Shown: piece by piece, positions 8,557-17,383 of the stretch
Layout of the letters: the number at the start of each line of letters is the position of its first letter
Position numbering within the stretch: the stretch's first letter is position 1
From: Trinickia violacea
GTDB lineage: Bacteria > Pseudomonadota > Gammaproteobacteria > Burkholderiales > Burkholderiaceae
NCBI RefSeq assembly: GCF_005280735.1
Contig: NZ_CP040077.1
Location: forward strand, 4,464,001-4,528,000
Reading direction: 5' to 3'
Length of the DNA stretch: 64,000 nt
Translations under genes and position numbers: made by a program
The notes under the pieces: generated by a model
Seen by the model: the letters and a program-made list of their open reading frames with translations, nothing else
What the model was told of the DNA's origin: nothing
The model's database searches: none

Positions 8557-9471
8557 CTATCGTCCGAACGCCCGCCGCTCGCTTCCCCGCCACGCAACGA
8601 GGCGGCGCGTCAGGTCGAAGGCGACCAGATTGCCGGCGACCACGAGCATCAACCCCAGCACCGCGAGCGCGGACCATCGATAGCCCTCGAACACCGTCGA
8701 CACGGCCAGCGCGACGATCGGGAACAGCACCGTGCAGTAAGCGGCCCGTTCCGGCCCGATCCGCCCGACCAGCATCAGATACGCCGTAAAGCCGATGACC
8801 GAGCCGGGCACCGCGAGGTAGGCCAGCGCGCCGAGGTAGCGCACGGTGAGTTCCGGCTTGAACGGCAGCCCGGCCAGCAGGCTGCCGACGGTGAGCACCG
8901 CCGCGCCGATCAGCATGGCCCAGCTATTCGTGACGATCGGATGCAGGCCCATCGACTGCATGCGGCTCGACAACAGGTTGCCGGCCGAGAACGACATCGT
9001 CCCCAGGAACGCGATGACAAGGCCGAGCCACATCTCGGTGTCGCCGGCATGGCCGGCCATTTGTTGCGCGAAGAGACACCCGATGCCCGCGAGGCCCAAG
9101 AGCGCGCCGACGATCGCGCTCGCGCGCAGCGGACGTCCCATGAAGATCCGGCCGTTGATCGAGTTGAGCAGCGGCGCGGTCGAGAAGACGACGGCGACGA
9201 GGCCGCTCGGCACGATCCGCTCGGCGTAGTAGAAGCACAGGAAGTTGACACAGAAGAGCGCGAGAGCCTGCGCCGCGAGCAGCGGCCAGGCCGCGCGCGG
9301 CGGCACGATCGGCCGGCGCATGATGCGCAGGAGCGCGAACAGGACGATCGCCGCACACCCGAAGCGCAGCGCGATCGACACGGGCGGCGCGACGACGCCG
9401 AGTTGCCATTTGATCGCGATCCAGGTGGTCCCCCAGATCAGCACGGTCACGATGTAGAGCAGCAGGTTCAT
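8557..9471 (-). CDS. EamA/DMT-superfamily transporter
   Basis: A 304-residue inner-membrane protein with ten predicted helices in two EamA repeats (about residues 3-135 and 148-285). The first repeat begins MNLLLYIVTVLIWGTTWIAIK, with the GTTW motif common to this family. Family members export amino acids, other metabolites or drugs, and the substrate here cannot be deduced. The gene is divergent from an AraC-type regulator only 166 bases away. This arrangement usually means that the regulator controls the exporter. Confidence 0.87.
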   Translation of the reverse strand: MNLLLYIVTVLIWGTTWIAIKWQLGVVAPPVSIALRFGCAAIVLFALLRIMRRPIVPPRAAWPLLAAQALALFCVNFLCFYYAERIVPSGLVAVVFSTAPLLNSINGRIFMGRPLRASAIVGALLGLAGIGCLFAQQMAGHAGDTEMWLGLVIAFLGTMSFSAGNLLSSRMQSMGLHPIVTNSWAMLIGAAVLTVGSLLAGLPFKPELTVRYLGALAYLAVPGSVIGFTAYLMLVGRIGPERAAYCTVLFPIVALAVSTVFEGYRWSALAVLGLMLVVAGNLVAFDLTRRLVAWRGSERRAFGR

Positions 9472-9637
9472 GAGCGGGTATAAAACGAGACGATAGATAG
9501 CCCGACTATGCGGCTGCCGCGGCCCCCACCCTTGTCCATCCTTGCGCTTTTATGGGGGCGGGATAACCGCGGCTCGGGCGCGATCGGGCGGCCGCCTCTA
9601 TACTCGGAGCATCGTTCCCTTCGCCCCATCGACACCC

Positions 9638-10567
9638 GTGACGGTCTGTCCACCCGCTTTAGCCACGCTCGACGAGCGCGCCGGCCAATCGCTCGGCGTG
9701 CAGTCGGTGTGCCGCACGCTTGCCGACGCCAACGCCAAGCTCGAACGCTTTACGTGGCTCGGCGACCAGCTCGCGGCCGCCGTCTGGACGCGCGACATCG
9801 ACGTCGCCGAGACCGCCTACGACCATCCCGGCCATCACACGCTGTCGTGCTACCTGGACGGCGGCTACCGGACCGAGCGCCAGAAGATCCCCGGTTTCGG
9901 CGCGCCGCGCCGCCTCTGCGCGCTGCCCGGCGATCACGAATCACGCTGGTGGGTGCGCGGGCACATGCATTTCATGCATCTGTACTTCATGCCCGAGCAT
10001 TTCACGCGCCGCGCGGTGGTCGAGCTCGATCGCGAGCCGCGCGAACTGACGCTCGCCGATCGCACCTATTTCGAGGACCCGCGCATCGCCGAGCTGTGCC
10101 AGTCGCTGGCGATGCTGCCGTGGGACGGCGCCGATGAGCGGCTGCGCGCCAACGAGATCGCGCACGAAGTGCTCTCGCTCTTGCTGCGCGGCCAGTCGAC
10201 GCGGCGCGACAATGCGCGGCTCAAGGGCGGATTGTCGGCGTCGACGCGGCGCCGCCTGCGCGATTACATCGACGCCAACCTGACCGAGCCGCTGACGCTC
10301 GGCGAACTCTCCAACGTCGCGTGCCTGTCGGAATTCCATCTCGCGCGCATGTTCCGAGCGTCGTTCGGCGCGCCGCCGCATGCGTGGATCGCGCAGCAGC
10401 GCATCGATCGCGCGCGCGTGCTGCTCCAAACCACCGCGATGCCGCTCGAACAAGTCGCGGCGCTTTGCGGCTACGCCAACGGCAGTCACTTCAGCCACCG
10501 CTTCCGCGCGGCCGTCGGTGCGAGTCCGCTTGCGTTCCGGCGTGCGATGACGCCGTCGCCGTTCTAA
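9638..10567 (+). CDS. AraC-family transcriptional regulator
   Basis: I start this 309-residue protein at a GTG, because a TATACT -10-like box lies at 9599-9604, inside the longer open frame that begins at 9542. The N-terminal 190 residues form a cupin-like sensor region (GDHESRWWVRGHMHFMHLYF). The last 100 residues carry two helix-turn-helix motifs of the AraC type (LTLGELSNVACLSEFHLARM and PLEQVAALCGYANGSHFSHR). It is divergent from the EamA exporter and is likely its activator. The effector is unknown. Confidence 0.87.
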   Translation: MTVCPPALATLDERAGQSLGVQSVCRTLADANAKLERFTWLGDQLAAAVWTRDIDVAETAYDHPGHHTLSCYLDGGYRTERQKIPGFGAPRRLCALPGDHESRWWVRGHMHFMHLYFMPEHFTRRAVVELDREPRELTLADRTYFEDPRIAELCQSLAMLPWDGADERLRANEIAHEVLSLLLRGQSTRRDNARLKGGLSASTRRRLRDYIDANLTEPLTLGELSNVACLSEFHLARMFRASFGAPPHAWIAQQRIDRARVLLQTTAMPLEQVAALCGYANGSHFSHRFRAAVGASPLAFRRAMTPSPF

Positions 10568-10626
10568 GTCTCTCCCTCTGCAGGACTTCCCACCGCCGCG
10601 CGCCATGACGCCACGTTATGGCCGCT

Positions 10627-10646
10627 CCAACAATTCGAGCGTTGCC
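10627..10646 (+). promoter_or_regulatory. Putative LysR operator (copy 1)
   Basis: The 20-mer ccaacaattcgagcgttgcc matches 17 of 20 bases of a site in the LysR/ATPase intergenic region (17379-17398, opposite strand). It overlaps the -35 box of the binding-protein promoter at the same offset as the second site. Confidence 0.65.
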
Positions 10647-10670
10647 ATTCATAAAATGGCCTCGTATATT
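10642..10670 (+). promoter_or_regulatory. Sigma-70 promoter of the ABC binding-protein gene
   Basis: TTGCCA and TATATT are separated by exactly 17 bases. The -10 box lies about 200 bases before the GTG start, which leaves a long leader. The -35 overlaps the putative operator. Confidence 0.7.
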
Positions 10671-10867
10671 TTTTTCAAGCCCGCTACTGCGCGTTCTGTT
10701 GCTGCACTGCCGCGCGTCGAGTCACGCTTTGCGGCATGTTTTGCCAGGTCGAGCGGATTCGATCCGTCGCCTACCGGCCATTACATTTTGTGCAGCGGAT
10801 GGCTCGCCGCCGTTCATGCCGGGCGCTTTGGACCTTTTTCGTCAACTCGACCATCAGGACCGCCGCC

Positions 10868-11911
10868 GTGAAGCACACCATTCGCCCCATCGCCCTGTCC
10901 TTGATGCTTGGCTTCGCCTGCGCGAATGCGGCGCACGCGGCAGGCGGCAAGATCACCTTCGTGTCGCAAGGCGGCGCGTATCAGGAAGCGCAGACGAAGG
11001 CCATCCTCGATCCCGCCGCGAAACAACTCGGCATCACGATCAACCAGGACAGCATTCCGGACGCGTGGCCCGCCATCAAGGCGCAAGGCGCGACCGGCAA
11101 GCCGATCTGGGACGTCGTCGACACGCCGCAATCGAACTGTCTGCGCGGCGGCCACGACGGCCTGCTCGAAACGCTCGACTTCTCGAAGATCCCGAACGCC
11201 GCGGCGATGCCCGCGCAATACCGCACGCCGTATTCGGTCGCCTACGAGTTCTATTCGACGGTGATCGCCTACAACAAGAAGACGCTGAAGAAGACGCCGA
11301 GCAGTTGGGCCGACTTCTGGAACGTGAAGGATTTCCCGGGCCAGCGCGCGCTGCGCAACGACCCGCAAACGGTGCTCGAAGCCGCGCTGCTCGCCGACGG
11401 CGTGCCGCGCGACAAGATTTATCCGCTCGACGTCGACCGCGCGTTCAAGAAGCTCGCGCAGATCAAGCCGAACATCGCGGTGTGGTGGACCTCGGGCGGC
11501 CAGGCGGCGCAACTGCTGCACGACGGCGAAGTCGACATGGAGATGATCTGGAACGGACGCGCGAGCGCCGTGATGAAGGACAACCCCGATATCGGCTTTA
11601 CGTACAACGACGGGATTCTGCAGAACACGCAGCTTTGCGTGCTCAAGAACGCGCCGAACCTGAATACCGCCGTGCAATTCATCAACGCGGCGGTGTCGCC
11701 CGATTTGCAGGCGAATCTGCCGCTCTACATCGATTACGGTCCCGGCAACCCGGCCGCGTTCAAGACCGGCAAGATCTCGGCGCAGCGCGCCGCCGAGCTT
11801 CCGAGCTCGCCGCAGAACGCCGCGAAACAGGTGCTGATGCAGGAGGAATGGTGGGCGTCGCCGGCGGGGATCGATGCGAAGGCGCGGTGGTTGAAGTTCA
11901 TGCAGCAGTAA
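10868..11911 (+). CDS. ABC transporter substrate-binding protein, spermidine/putrescine type
   Basis: A 347-residue periplasmic protein of the PotD/PotF-like solute-binding family. I choose the GTG start because it gives a clean signal peptide (KHTIRPIALSLMLGFACANAAHA) cut just before AGGKITFVSQGG. The longer open frame upstream is not hydrophobic in the right way and covers the leader. Family features include YNKKTLKKTPSSWADFW and the ligand-side segment EMIWNGRAS. It sits on the plus strand while its likely ATPase and permeases lie 0.5-6 kb away on the minus strand. The shared operator/promoter design links them. Polyamines or related amines are the likely cargo, given the neighbouring amine oxidoreductase. 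Confidence 0.88.
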   Translation: MKHTIRPIALSLMLGFACANAAHAAGGKITFVSQGGAYQEAQTKAILDPAAKQLGITINQDSIPDAWPAIKAQGATGKPIWDVVDTPQSNCLRGGHDGLLETLDFSKIPNAAAMPAQYRTPYSVAYEFYSTVIAYNKKTLKKTPSSWADFWNVKDFPGQRALRNDPQTVLEAALLADGVPRDKIYPLDVDRAFKKLAQIKPNIAVWWTSGGQAAQLLHDGEVDMEMIWNGRASAVMKDNPDIGFTYNDGILQNTQLCVLKNAPNLNTAVQFINAAVSPDLQANLPLYIDYGPGNPAAFKTGKISAQRAAELPSSPQNAAKQVLMQEEWWASPAGIDAKARWLKFMQQ

Positions 11912-11988
11912 CGGTGGCGACGGCGGCCTCCGGATGGGAAGATCAGGCCGGCGGCTACCTGCTCAGCAGCCGTCTTGCGAGCAGGGCT

Positions 11989-12261
11989 TCATTGCGGTTT
12001 GTCCTCCGCATCCAATTCGGCCAGAAACTCATCGATATCGCGGTAGTGGCCAGCTTGGATGTCCCTCTGCCCCATGGCAAGGATCTTCAACAATGCAATG
12101 ATTTGCTGCATGTCTTCGTATGAGTGGGCATGCTGCACGACCACCTTGGCTTCCCCGTTTTGAGTAGTCAGCATCGGCTCGCCGCTCTCGGAAATCGTTT
12201 CGACGATTTCGGCCGCGTGACTTTTGAGGTAGCTGATCGGTTTGACGTGGCTGGGCTTCAT
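11989..12261 (-). CDS. Phd/YefM-family antitoxin, without a toxin partner
   Basis: A 90-residue protein starting MKPSHVKPISYLKSHAAEIV, the typical N-terminal fold of Phd/YefM antitoxins, which bind operator DNA and neutralise a ParE/RelE/Doc-type toxin with their C-terminus. The start has GGGAG upstream; the longer in-frame extension is not family-like. The C-terminal half (GHYRDIDEFLAELDAEDKPQ) resembles the acidic tail that grips a toxin. Only 77 bases separate the stop from the convergent binding-protein gene, and no toxin gene lies on either side. It is therefore an orphan, possibly trans-acting. Its base composition is less G+C-rich than that of its neighbours. Confidence 0.8.
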   Translation of the reverse strand: MKPSHVKPISYLKSHAAEIVETISESGEPMLTTQNGEAKVVVQHAHSYEDMQQIIALLKILAMGQRDIQAGHYRDIDEFLAELDAEDKPQ

Positions 12262-12392
12262 GCTGGCTCCCGCTGGCTGAATGCAGAGAACCAAATATAG
12301 CCAAAATTCAGACCGCATCCATATGCGTAGCAGGACAAAACCAACGCCAAAGTCGATCTCCCGACTCGCCACCGCGAGACCGAATCGATCGC

Positions 12393-13196
12393 TCAAGCCC
12401 TGACCACCACCCCCGCCTTCGACTTCCGGCTCACCGCCACGACCATGATCAGGCACAGCGTCAGCGCCGTGAGCATCGTGCTGACCGCCGCGATCGTCGG
12501 GTCGATTTCGTCGCGCAGCGTGACGAACATGCGCCGCGTGAGCGTCTGGTTGTCGCCGCCGGAGATGAACAGCGCGACCACCGTTTCATCGAGCGCCTGA
12601 ATGAACACGAACACCGCGCCCGCAATCACGCTCGACTTGATCTGCGGCAGCGTCACGGTCATGAAGCTGCGCAAGCGATTCATGCCGAGGCTGCGCGCGA
12701 CCATCTCCTGCGTCGGATCGAACGTGCGCAGATCCGCGCTGACCGAGATCAGCACGTACGGCAGGCCGAGCATCGTATCGGCGACGATCAGGCCCGAGAG
12801 CGTATTCACGTAGCCCGTCTTCGAATAGACGAAGAACACGCCGACCGCAACGATGATGATGGGCACCATCAGCGGCAGCATCAGCAGCGTGCGGGCGTAG
12901 CGCATGAAACGATGCTTGCCGTTCTGGATCGCGTAGGCCGCGGCCACGCCGAGCGGCGTCGCGAAGAGCACGGCGAACGCCGACGCCGTGAACGACGTCT
13001 TCGCCGCCTCGATCCACTCGGGGTTGCCGAAGAACGAGTCGTACCAGCGCAGCGAATACGCGGGCGGCGGGAACGTCATGAAGCGCGTGTCGGAAAACGA
13101 GATCGGCACGACGATCAGCACCGGCAGCATCAAGAAGACGAGGATCGCGGCGACCGCCGCGCCTAGCGCGATTCGTCCGTAGGAGATCGGTTTCAT
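12393..13196 (-). CDS. ABC transporter permease, PotC-like
   Basis: A 267-residue inner-membrane protein of the spermidine/putrescine permease family (binding-protein-dependent transport domain). The first helix follows MKPISYGRIALG. The EAA loop that contacts the ATPase reads MVARSLGMNRLRSFMTVTLP. Its ATG overlaps the stop of the preceding permease gene by four bases (ATGA), so translation is probably coupled. It is the last transporter gene of the minus-strand operon before the orphan antitoxin. Confidence 0.9.
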   Translation of the reverse strand: MKPISYGRIALGAAVAAILVFLMLPVLIVVPISFSDTRFMTFPPPAYSLRWYDSFFGNPEWIEAAKTSFTASAFAVLFATPLGVAAAYAIQNGKHRFMRYARTLLMLPLMVPIIIVAVGVFFVYSKTGYVNTLSGLIVADTMLGLPYVLISVSADLRTFDPTQEMVARSLGMNRLRSFMTVTLPQIKSSVIAGAVFVFIQALDETVVALFISGGDNQTLTRRMFVTLRDEIDPTIAAVSTMLTALTLCLIMVVAVSRKSKAGVVVRA

Positions 13197-14104
13197 TTCG
13201 CCCCCAGGGTCTTTTCGAGCGGCACCACGCGGCTCGCGAGGAAGAAGATCGCGAACACGCAGACGAGCAGCACGAGGCTCACCGCGCTTGCCGCGCCCCA
13301 ACTGTTGTAGATCTCGACGTTGCGGCTCACCACCATCGACACCATGATCGACTTGCCGCCGCCCATCAGCTCCGGCGTGATGTAAAAGCCGAGGCACAGC
13401 ACGAACACGAGCGTGACGCCGGCGAGCACGCCGCTCATCGAAAGCGGCAGGAACACGCGGAGGAACACGTGCAACGGCGAGCCGCCGAGGCTCGCGCCCG
13501 CTTGCACGAGGTTCGACGGGATCTTCTGCATCGCCGAGTAAAGCGGCAGCACCATGAACGGCAGCAGGATGTGCACCATCGCAATCACGGTGCCGAGCTG
13601 GTTGTACGCGAGCTGCAGCGGCGTATCGATGATGCCCATCGACATCAGCGCCTTGTTGACGAGGCCGGTGCGCTGCAAGAGCACGAGCCACGCGTAAGTG
13701 CGCACCAGGACGCTCGTCCAGAACGGCAGCACCACCATGCCGAGGATCAGCGAGCTGACGCGCGGCGACTGCGACGCTGCGAAGTACGCGACGGGATAGC
13801 CGAGCAGAAGCGTGAGCCCCGTCACGATGAAGCTGAGCTTGAACGTCAGCAGGAACGTATCGAGGTAGGTGCCGGTGAAAATGCGCTGAAAGTTCGCGAG
13901 CGTGAAGCTGCCGTCGTGATAGATCGATTGCCACGACAGCCACGCGAGCGGCACGATCAGGAGGATGACGATCACCGCGAGCGCGGGCGTCATCAAGAAC
14001 AGCATCTTGCGATCCTCGCGCCGCTGATGCTCGACGGCGGGGTCGTGCGCACGGGTGTGCATCGAAGCCCATCCGTGCAATGGCCGGTTGATCGTGCGCA
14101 TCAT
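13193..14104 (-). CDS. ABC transporter permease, PotB-like
   Basis: A 303-residue inner-membrane permease with a polar N-terminal tail of about 30 residues and six helices from about residue 36. The EAA loop reads VQAGASLGGSPLHVFLRVFL. The chosen ATGATG start overlaps the stop of the oxidoreductase gene (ATGA), and the gene ends in an ATGA overlap with the second permease, so three genes are tightly coupled. A much longer open frame upstream in the same phase lies inside the oxidoreductase gene and is not used. Confidence 0.9.
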   Translation of the reverse strand: MMRTINRPLHGWASMHTRAHDPAVEHQRREDRKMLFLMTPALAVIVILLIVPLAWLSWQSIYHDGSFTLANFQRIFTGTYLDTFLLTFKLSFIVTGLTLLLGYPVAYFAASQSPRVSSLILGMVVLPFWTSVLVRTYAWLVLLQRTGLVNKALMSMGIIDTPLQLAYNQLGTVIAMVHILLPFMVLPLYSAMQKIPSNLVQAGASLGGSPLHVFLRVFLPLSMSGVLAGVTLVFVLCLGFYITPELMGGGKSIMVSMVVSRNVEIYNSWGAASAVSLVLLVCVFAIFFLASRVVPLEKTLGAK

Positions 14105-15405
14105 GCCCCCATCGCGTCGAGGATCTGGTACCACGCGGCGACGACGCGTACGCCCGGCGCGCGTAATGAATGAAACGGCACGGGCTTGAGCCCGCGTTGT
14201 GCGAGCAGCGACAGCTCGGGCTTTTCGCCGAGCGCGAGCGCCGCCGCGTGCTGGCCGAGCAGGCTTGCCATCGCGACGCCCGCGCCGTTGTAGCCGAGAC
14301 AGAACGTGGTCCTGTCGTCGCTGCGTCCGACGTGCGGCAGCGCATTGAACGTCATGCCGACGTAGCCCGACCAGCCGTACTCGACGCGCACCTCCGCCAA
14401 ATCGGGAAAGAGCGCGACCATCGCGCGCCGCAGCGCTTCGAGGCCATCGGTCCGGCCTTCCTTGCCGAACGCGTCGCGGCCGCCGAACAGCATGCGGCCG
14501 TCGACTTTGCGAAACCACTTCATCATGCGGCGCGTCTCCGTGTAGCTGCGTCGCTCGGTCATCAGCTTCGCGTCGAGGTCGTCGGGCAAGCGCTCGGTCG
14601 CGATCATCGCGCTGCGGAAGGGCACGAGCTCGCGCGTGAACGGCGAGGTCGCTTCGGTGAGATTCGAGTACGCGTTGGTCGCGACGATCACCTGGTTCGC
14701 GCGCACCGTGCCGCGCGACGTGCGCAGCATGACGCCCGCTCGGCCTTCGGCGCGCTCGATCGCGAGCACGGGCGTCGATTCGTAGATCTCGGCTCCGCGC
14801 TTCACGAGCCCGGCAGCGATGCCGCGCACGTATTCGAGCGGATAGATCGTGCCCGCGTCCGCGCTGAGCACGCCGCCGACGAAGCCGTTCGAACCCGTCT
14901 CGCGCGTGACTTCGGCGCGCGATTGCACGGTCATCGTGCGGTCGTTGAGCGTCGTCCTCACCCACTCCGCCTCGGCCTTGATGCTCTCGAACGCGCGGTC
15001 CGTATGCGCGCAGCGCAGGCTGCCGGTGTGCTCGAATTGCGCGCGCGGGATCTCGAACTCGTCGACGAACTGTTCGACGACGCGCACGCCGTCATGGGCG
15101 AGACGGTGCATGGTTTTCGCGGTGTCGAGCCCATGCAGCCGCTCGATCAGCGGAAACGACAAGCGGAATTTCGACGACACCACGCCGCCGTTGCGCCCGC
15201 TCGCGCCCCAGCCGATCGGGTTCGCGTCGAGCACGACCGAGCCGACGCCGCGCTTTTGCAGCGCATACGCGGCGGCAAGACCCGTGTAGCCCGCGCCGAT
15301 GATCGCGACCTCGGTCACGAGGTCGCGATCGAGCGGCGCGTCCATGCTCACCCGCTGTTGCAGCGGGCCGGCCAGCGCTCTCCACAGTGACGGCGCGTCT
15401 TGCAT
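14101..15405 (-). CDS. FAD-dependent amine/amino-acid oxidoreductase (PuuB/DAO family)
   Basis: A 434-residue flavoprotein of the DAO superfamily. The Rossmann FAD motif VAIIGAGYTGLAAAYALQ follows about 30 residues of N-terminal sequence, and the family motif GWGASGRNGG comes after it. Gamma-glutamylputrescine oxidase is the nearest named group I recognise; sarcosine or other secondary-amine oxidases are alternatives. I use the ATG giving MQDAPSLW, because an upstream ATG would overlap the HAD gene by 35 bases. The gene lies inside a polyamine-type ABC operon, so it probably oxidises the imported amine or its derivative. Confidence 0.87.
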   Translation of the reverse strand: MQDAPSLWRALAGPLQQRVSMDAPLDRDLVTEVAIIGAGYTGLAAAYALQKRGVGSVVLDANPIGWGASGRNGGVVSSKFRLSFPLIERLHGLDTAKTMHRLAHDGVRVVEQFVDEFEIPRAQFEHTGSLRCAHTDRAFESIKAEAEWVRTTLNDRTMTVQSRAEVTRETGSNGFVGGVLSADAGTIYPLEYVRGIAAGLVKRGAEIYESTPVLAIERAEGRAGVMLRTSRGTVRANQVIVATNAYSNLTEATSPFTRELVPFRSAMIATERLPDDLDAKLMTERRSYTETRRMMKWFRKVDGRMLFGGRDAFGKEGRTDGLEALRRAMVALFPDLAEVRVEYGWSGYVGMTFNALPHVGRSDDRTTFCLGYNGAGVAMASLLGQHAAALALGEKPELSLLAQRGLKPVPFHSLRAPGVRVVAAWYQILDAMGA

Positions 15406-15439
15406 CTTCGATTGCCCCACTCGTCCGATGGTGTCCGAC

Positions 15440-16153
15440 TCAGGCCGCGGCGCGCGCTTCGGCTTCGACGGCATCGGCGAGCGCGCCTAGCGTCGCGAAC
15501 TTGAAGGTCGGCGTGGTCACGGCGTCCGGCGTCGGCGTCGCGCCGAAGCCGTTCAAGCCCCGGCGGCGCTCGATCCAGCAAGTCGCGTAGCCGAGCTTCG
15601 TCGCGATGCCGATGTCGTGGTACTGGCTCTGCGCGGTGTGCAGGATCTCGCGAAACTTGTAGCCGAATGCCGACTGACGGCCTGCGTTGTACGCGAAGAA
15701 GCGCGGATCGGGCTTCGCGACGCCGGTTTCGTCGCAGCAGACGGTGTCGTCGAACGGGTCGCCGAGCGTATGCGCGTAAGCCGACAACGCGACGCGGTCC
15801 GCGTTCGTCATGGCGACGAGCCGGAAGTGCTTGCGCAAGCGCTTCAGCGCATCGACCGAATCCTTGAACGCGGGCCAGTCGAGCACGTCGCGCTGGAAGG
15901 CGGCGGCGCTGATGTCGTCGGCGGGCAGGTCGAGTTCTTTCGCGAGCGACCGGTAGACGTCGGCCATCGCGTGGCTCGAACGGCCCGGGAATGCCGCGCG
16001 GCCGCGCATGTAGGGCTCGAAGATCTGCTCGTCGGTGAGGTGTTTCGCGGCCGCGCCGCCGATGCGCCGCACCGAGGCGAGCAGGCCGGTTTCGAAATCG
16101 ATCAGCGTGCCCACGACATCGAACGTCAACACTTTAAAGTCAGTCAGCTTCAT
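15440..16153 (-). CDS. HAD hydrolase, haloacid-dehalogenase (type II) subfamily
   Basis: A 237-residue cytosolic hydrolase. HAD motif I is FDVVGTL with the nucleophile Asp12, motif II is MTNAD, motif III has the Lys in GVAKPDPR, and the late motif reads HDIGIA. The subfamily is annotated as 2-haloacid dehalogenase type II, although many members are phosphatases of unknown substrate. It lies between the ATPase and the oxidoreductase genes of the amine-uptake operon. A second HAD of the same type precedes another FAD oxidoreductase at 26.8 kb, which suggests a recurring functional pair. Confidence 0.87.
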   Translation of the reverse strand: MKLTDFKVLTFDVVGTLIDFETGLLASVRRIGGAAAKHLTDEQIFEPYMRGRAAFPGRSSHAMADVYRSLAKELDLPADDISAAAFQRDVLDWPAFKDSVDALKRLRKHFRLVAMTNADRVALSAYAHTLGDPFDDTVCCDETGVAKPDPRFFAYNAGRQSAFGYKFREILHTAQSQYHDIGIATKLGYATCWIERRRGLNGFGATPTPDAVTTPTFKFATLGALADAVEAEARAAA

Positions 16154-16228
16154 GGTTAGTGATCCTATTGATCAAAATAGAAACGTCAAAGTCAGGAGCG
16201 CCCGCCACTCGGCAAGCATCGAGAAAAG

Positions 16229-17317
16229 TCACGCAGGCACGACAATCGTGTCGTGCGGATCGAGCACCACCGTCATTTCGCGGCCGGGTTCGGGAATGCG
16301 CAGGCGCGCATCGCGGTTGCCGGGCTGCCGCAGGCTGATCGACGTGCCGTCGGCGAGCGTCGCGAACACGCGCAGGCTTTCGCCCTGGTAGAGCACGTCG
16401 GTGACGCGGCACGCGAGGCGGTTCACGTTCGCTTCGTGCTGGCCGCCGTCGATCACGAGCTTCTCGGTCTGCACTGCGAGCAGCAGGTTCTCGCCGCGCG
16501 GCAGCGGCTGCGTCGAACGCAGCACGGTATCGCCGAGCCGCACGGCGTCGTGGCCCGCGCGCGCGACGCGCAAGAGCGTCGCCTCACCGATGAAGCTCGC
16601 GACGAACGCGTCGCTCGGGCGGTCGTAGAGCCGCTCGGGCGTGTCGATCTGCACGAGCTTGCCGCTCTTCAATACGGCGACGCGGTCGCTCATCGTCAGC
16701 GCCTCGCGCTGGTCGTGCGTTACGTAGACGATCGTCGCGCCGAGCTTGCGGTGCAGGCGGCGCAGCTCGATCTGCATCGTTTCGCGCAACTGCTTGTCGA
16801 GTGCGGAAAGCGGCTCGTCCATCAGGATCAGTTGCGGCTCGAAGACCATGGCGCGCGCGAGCGCCACGCGCTGACGCTGCCCGCCGGACAGTTGTGCGAT
16901 GTTGCGATGCTCATACCCCGCGAGCTCGACCATCGCCAGCGCATCGGCGACCTTCTTGGCCCAGCCCGCTTTCGGCTGACGGCGCGCGCGCAACGGAAAC
17001 GCGACGTTCTGGCCGACCGTCATATGAGGAAAGAGCGCGTAGTTCTGGAAGACGATGCCGATATCGCGCTTGTGGGGCGGCTCGAATGTAATGTCCCGCT
17101 CGCCCACCCAGACGCTGCCCGAACTCGGCTGCACGAAGCCGCCGAGGATGCCGAGGAGCGTCGTCTTGCCCGAACCGGACGGCCCGAGCAGCGACACGAA
17201 CTCGCCCGGCGCGATTTCGAGGGACACGTCATCGAGCGCGACCACCGCGTCATAACGCTTGCTCGCCGAGCGTATCGATACGCCGGCTTTCGCTTCCGTT
17301 CTCGCACTCGTGTCCAT
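16229..17317 (-). CDS. ABC transporter ATP-binding protein, PotA-like
   Basis: A 362-residue ATPase. Walker A is GPSGSGKTT, the signature is LSGGQRQRVALA, Walker B is LILMDEPLSALD and the switch is YVTHDQ. A C-terminal TOBE-type domain (about residues 275-360) is present, as in PotA/FbpC proteins. I start at MDTSARTEAK because the 90 bases upstream contain the promoter and operator shared with the divergent LysR gene. It is the first gene of the minus-strand operon (ATPase, HAD, oxidoreductase, two permeases) and probably also serves the binding protein encoded at 10.9 kb. Confidence 0.92.
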   Translation of the reverse strand: MDTSARTEAKAGVSIRSASKRYDAVVALDDVSLEIAPGEFVSLLGPSGSGKTTLLGILGGFVQPSSGSVWVGERDITFEPPHKRDIGIVFQNYALFPHMTVGQNVAFPLRARRQPKAGWAKKVADALAMVELAGYEHRNIAQLSGGQRQRVALARAMVFEPQLILMDEPLSALDKQLRETMQIELRRLHRKLGATIVYVTHDQREALTMSDRVAVLKSGKLVQIDTPERLYDRPSDAFVASFIGEATLLRVARAGHDAVRLGDTVLRSTQPLPRGENLLLAVQTEKLVIDGGQHEANVNRLACRVTDVLYQGESLRVFATLADGTSISLRQPGNRDARLRIPEPGREMTVVLDPHDTIVVPA

Positions 17318-17354
17318 GGCCTGTCTTCCTCGCGAAACAGCTTGGGTTGGGTCC

Positions 17355-17383
17355 AATATAGGCGTCGGCATTTTTGACGGCAA
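17355..17383 (-). promoter_or_regulatory. Sigma-70 promoter of the ATPase operon
   Basis: Read on the minus strand, TTGCCG and TATATT are separated by exactly 17 bases. This is the same layout as the promoter at 10642-10670, and the -35 box overlaps the operator in the same way. The -10 lies about 40 bases from the chosen start. Confidence 0.7.

Noticed and set aside
9542..9637. The upstream extension of the AraC regulator at 9.6 kb
   Set aside because: It overlaps a -10-like box and the divergent promoter region, so the GTG at 9638 is the more likely start.
10736..10867. An N-terminal extension of the first binding protein
   Set aside because: It would bury the signal peptide 44 residues inside the protein; the GTG at 10868 gives a normal exported protein.
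13193..14965. A 590-codon frame containing the first permease
   Set aside because: The first half is an antisense-like frame within the oxidoreductase gene; the permease starts at 14104 with an ATGA overlap.
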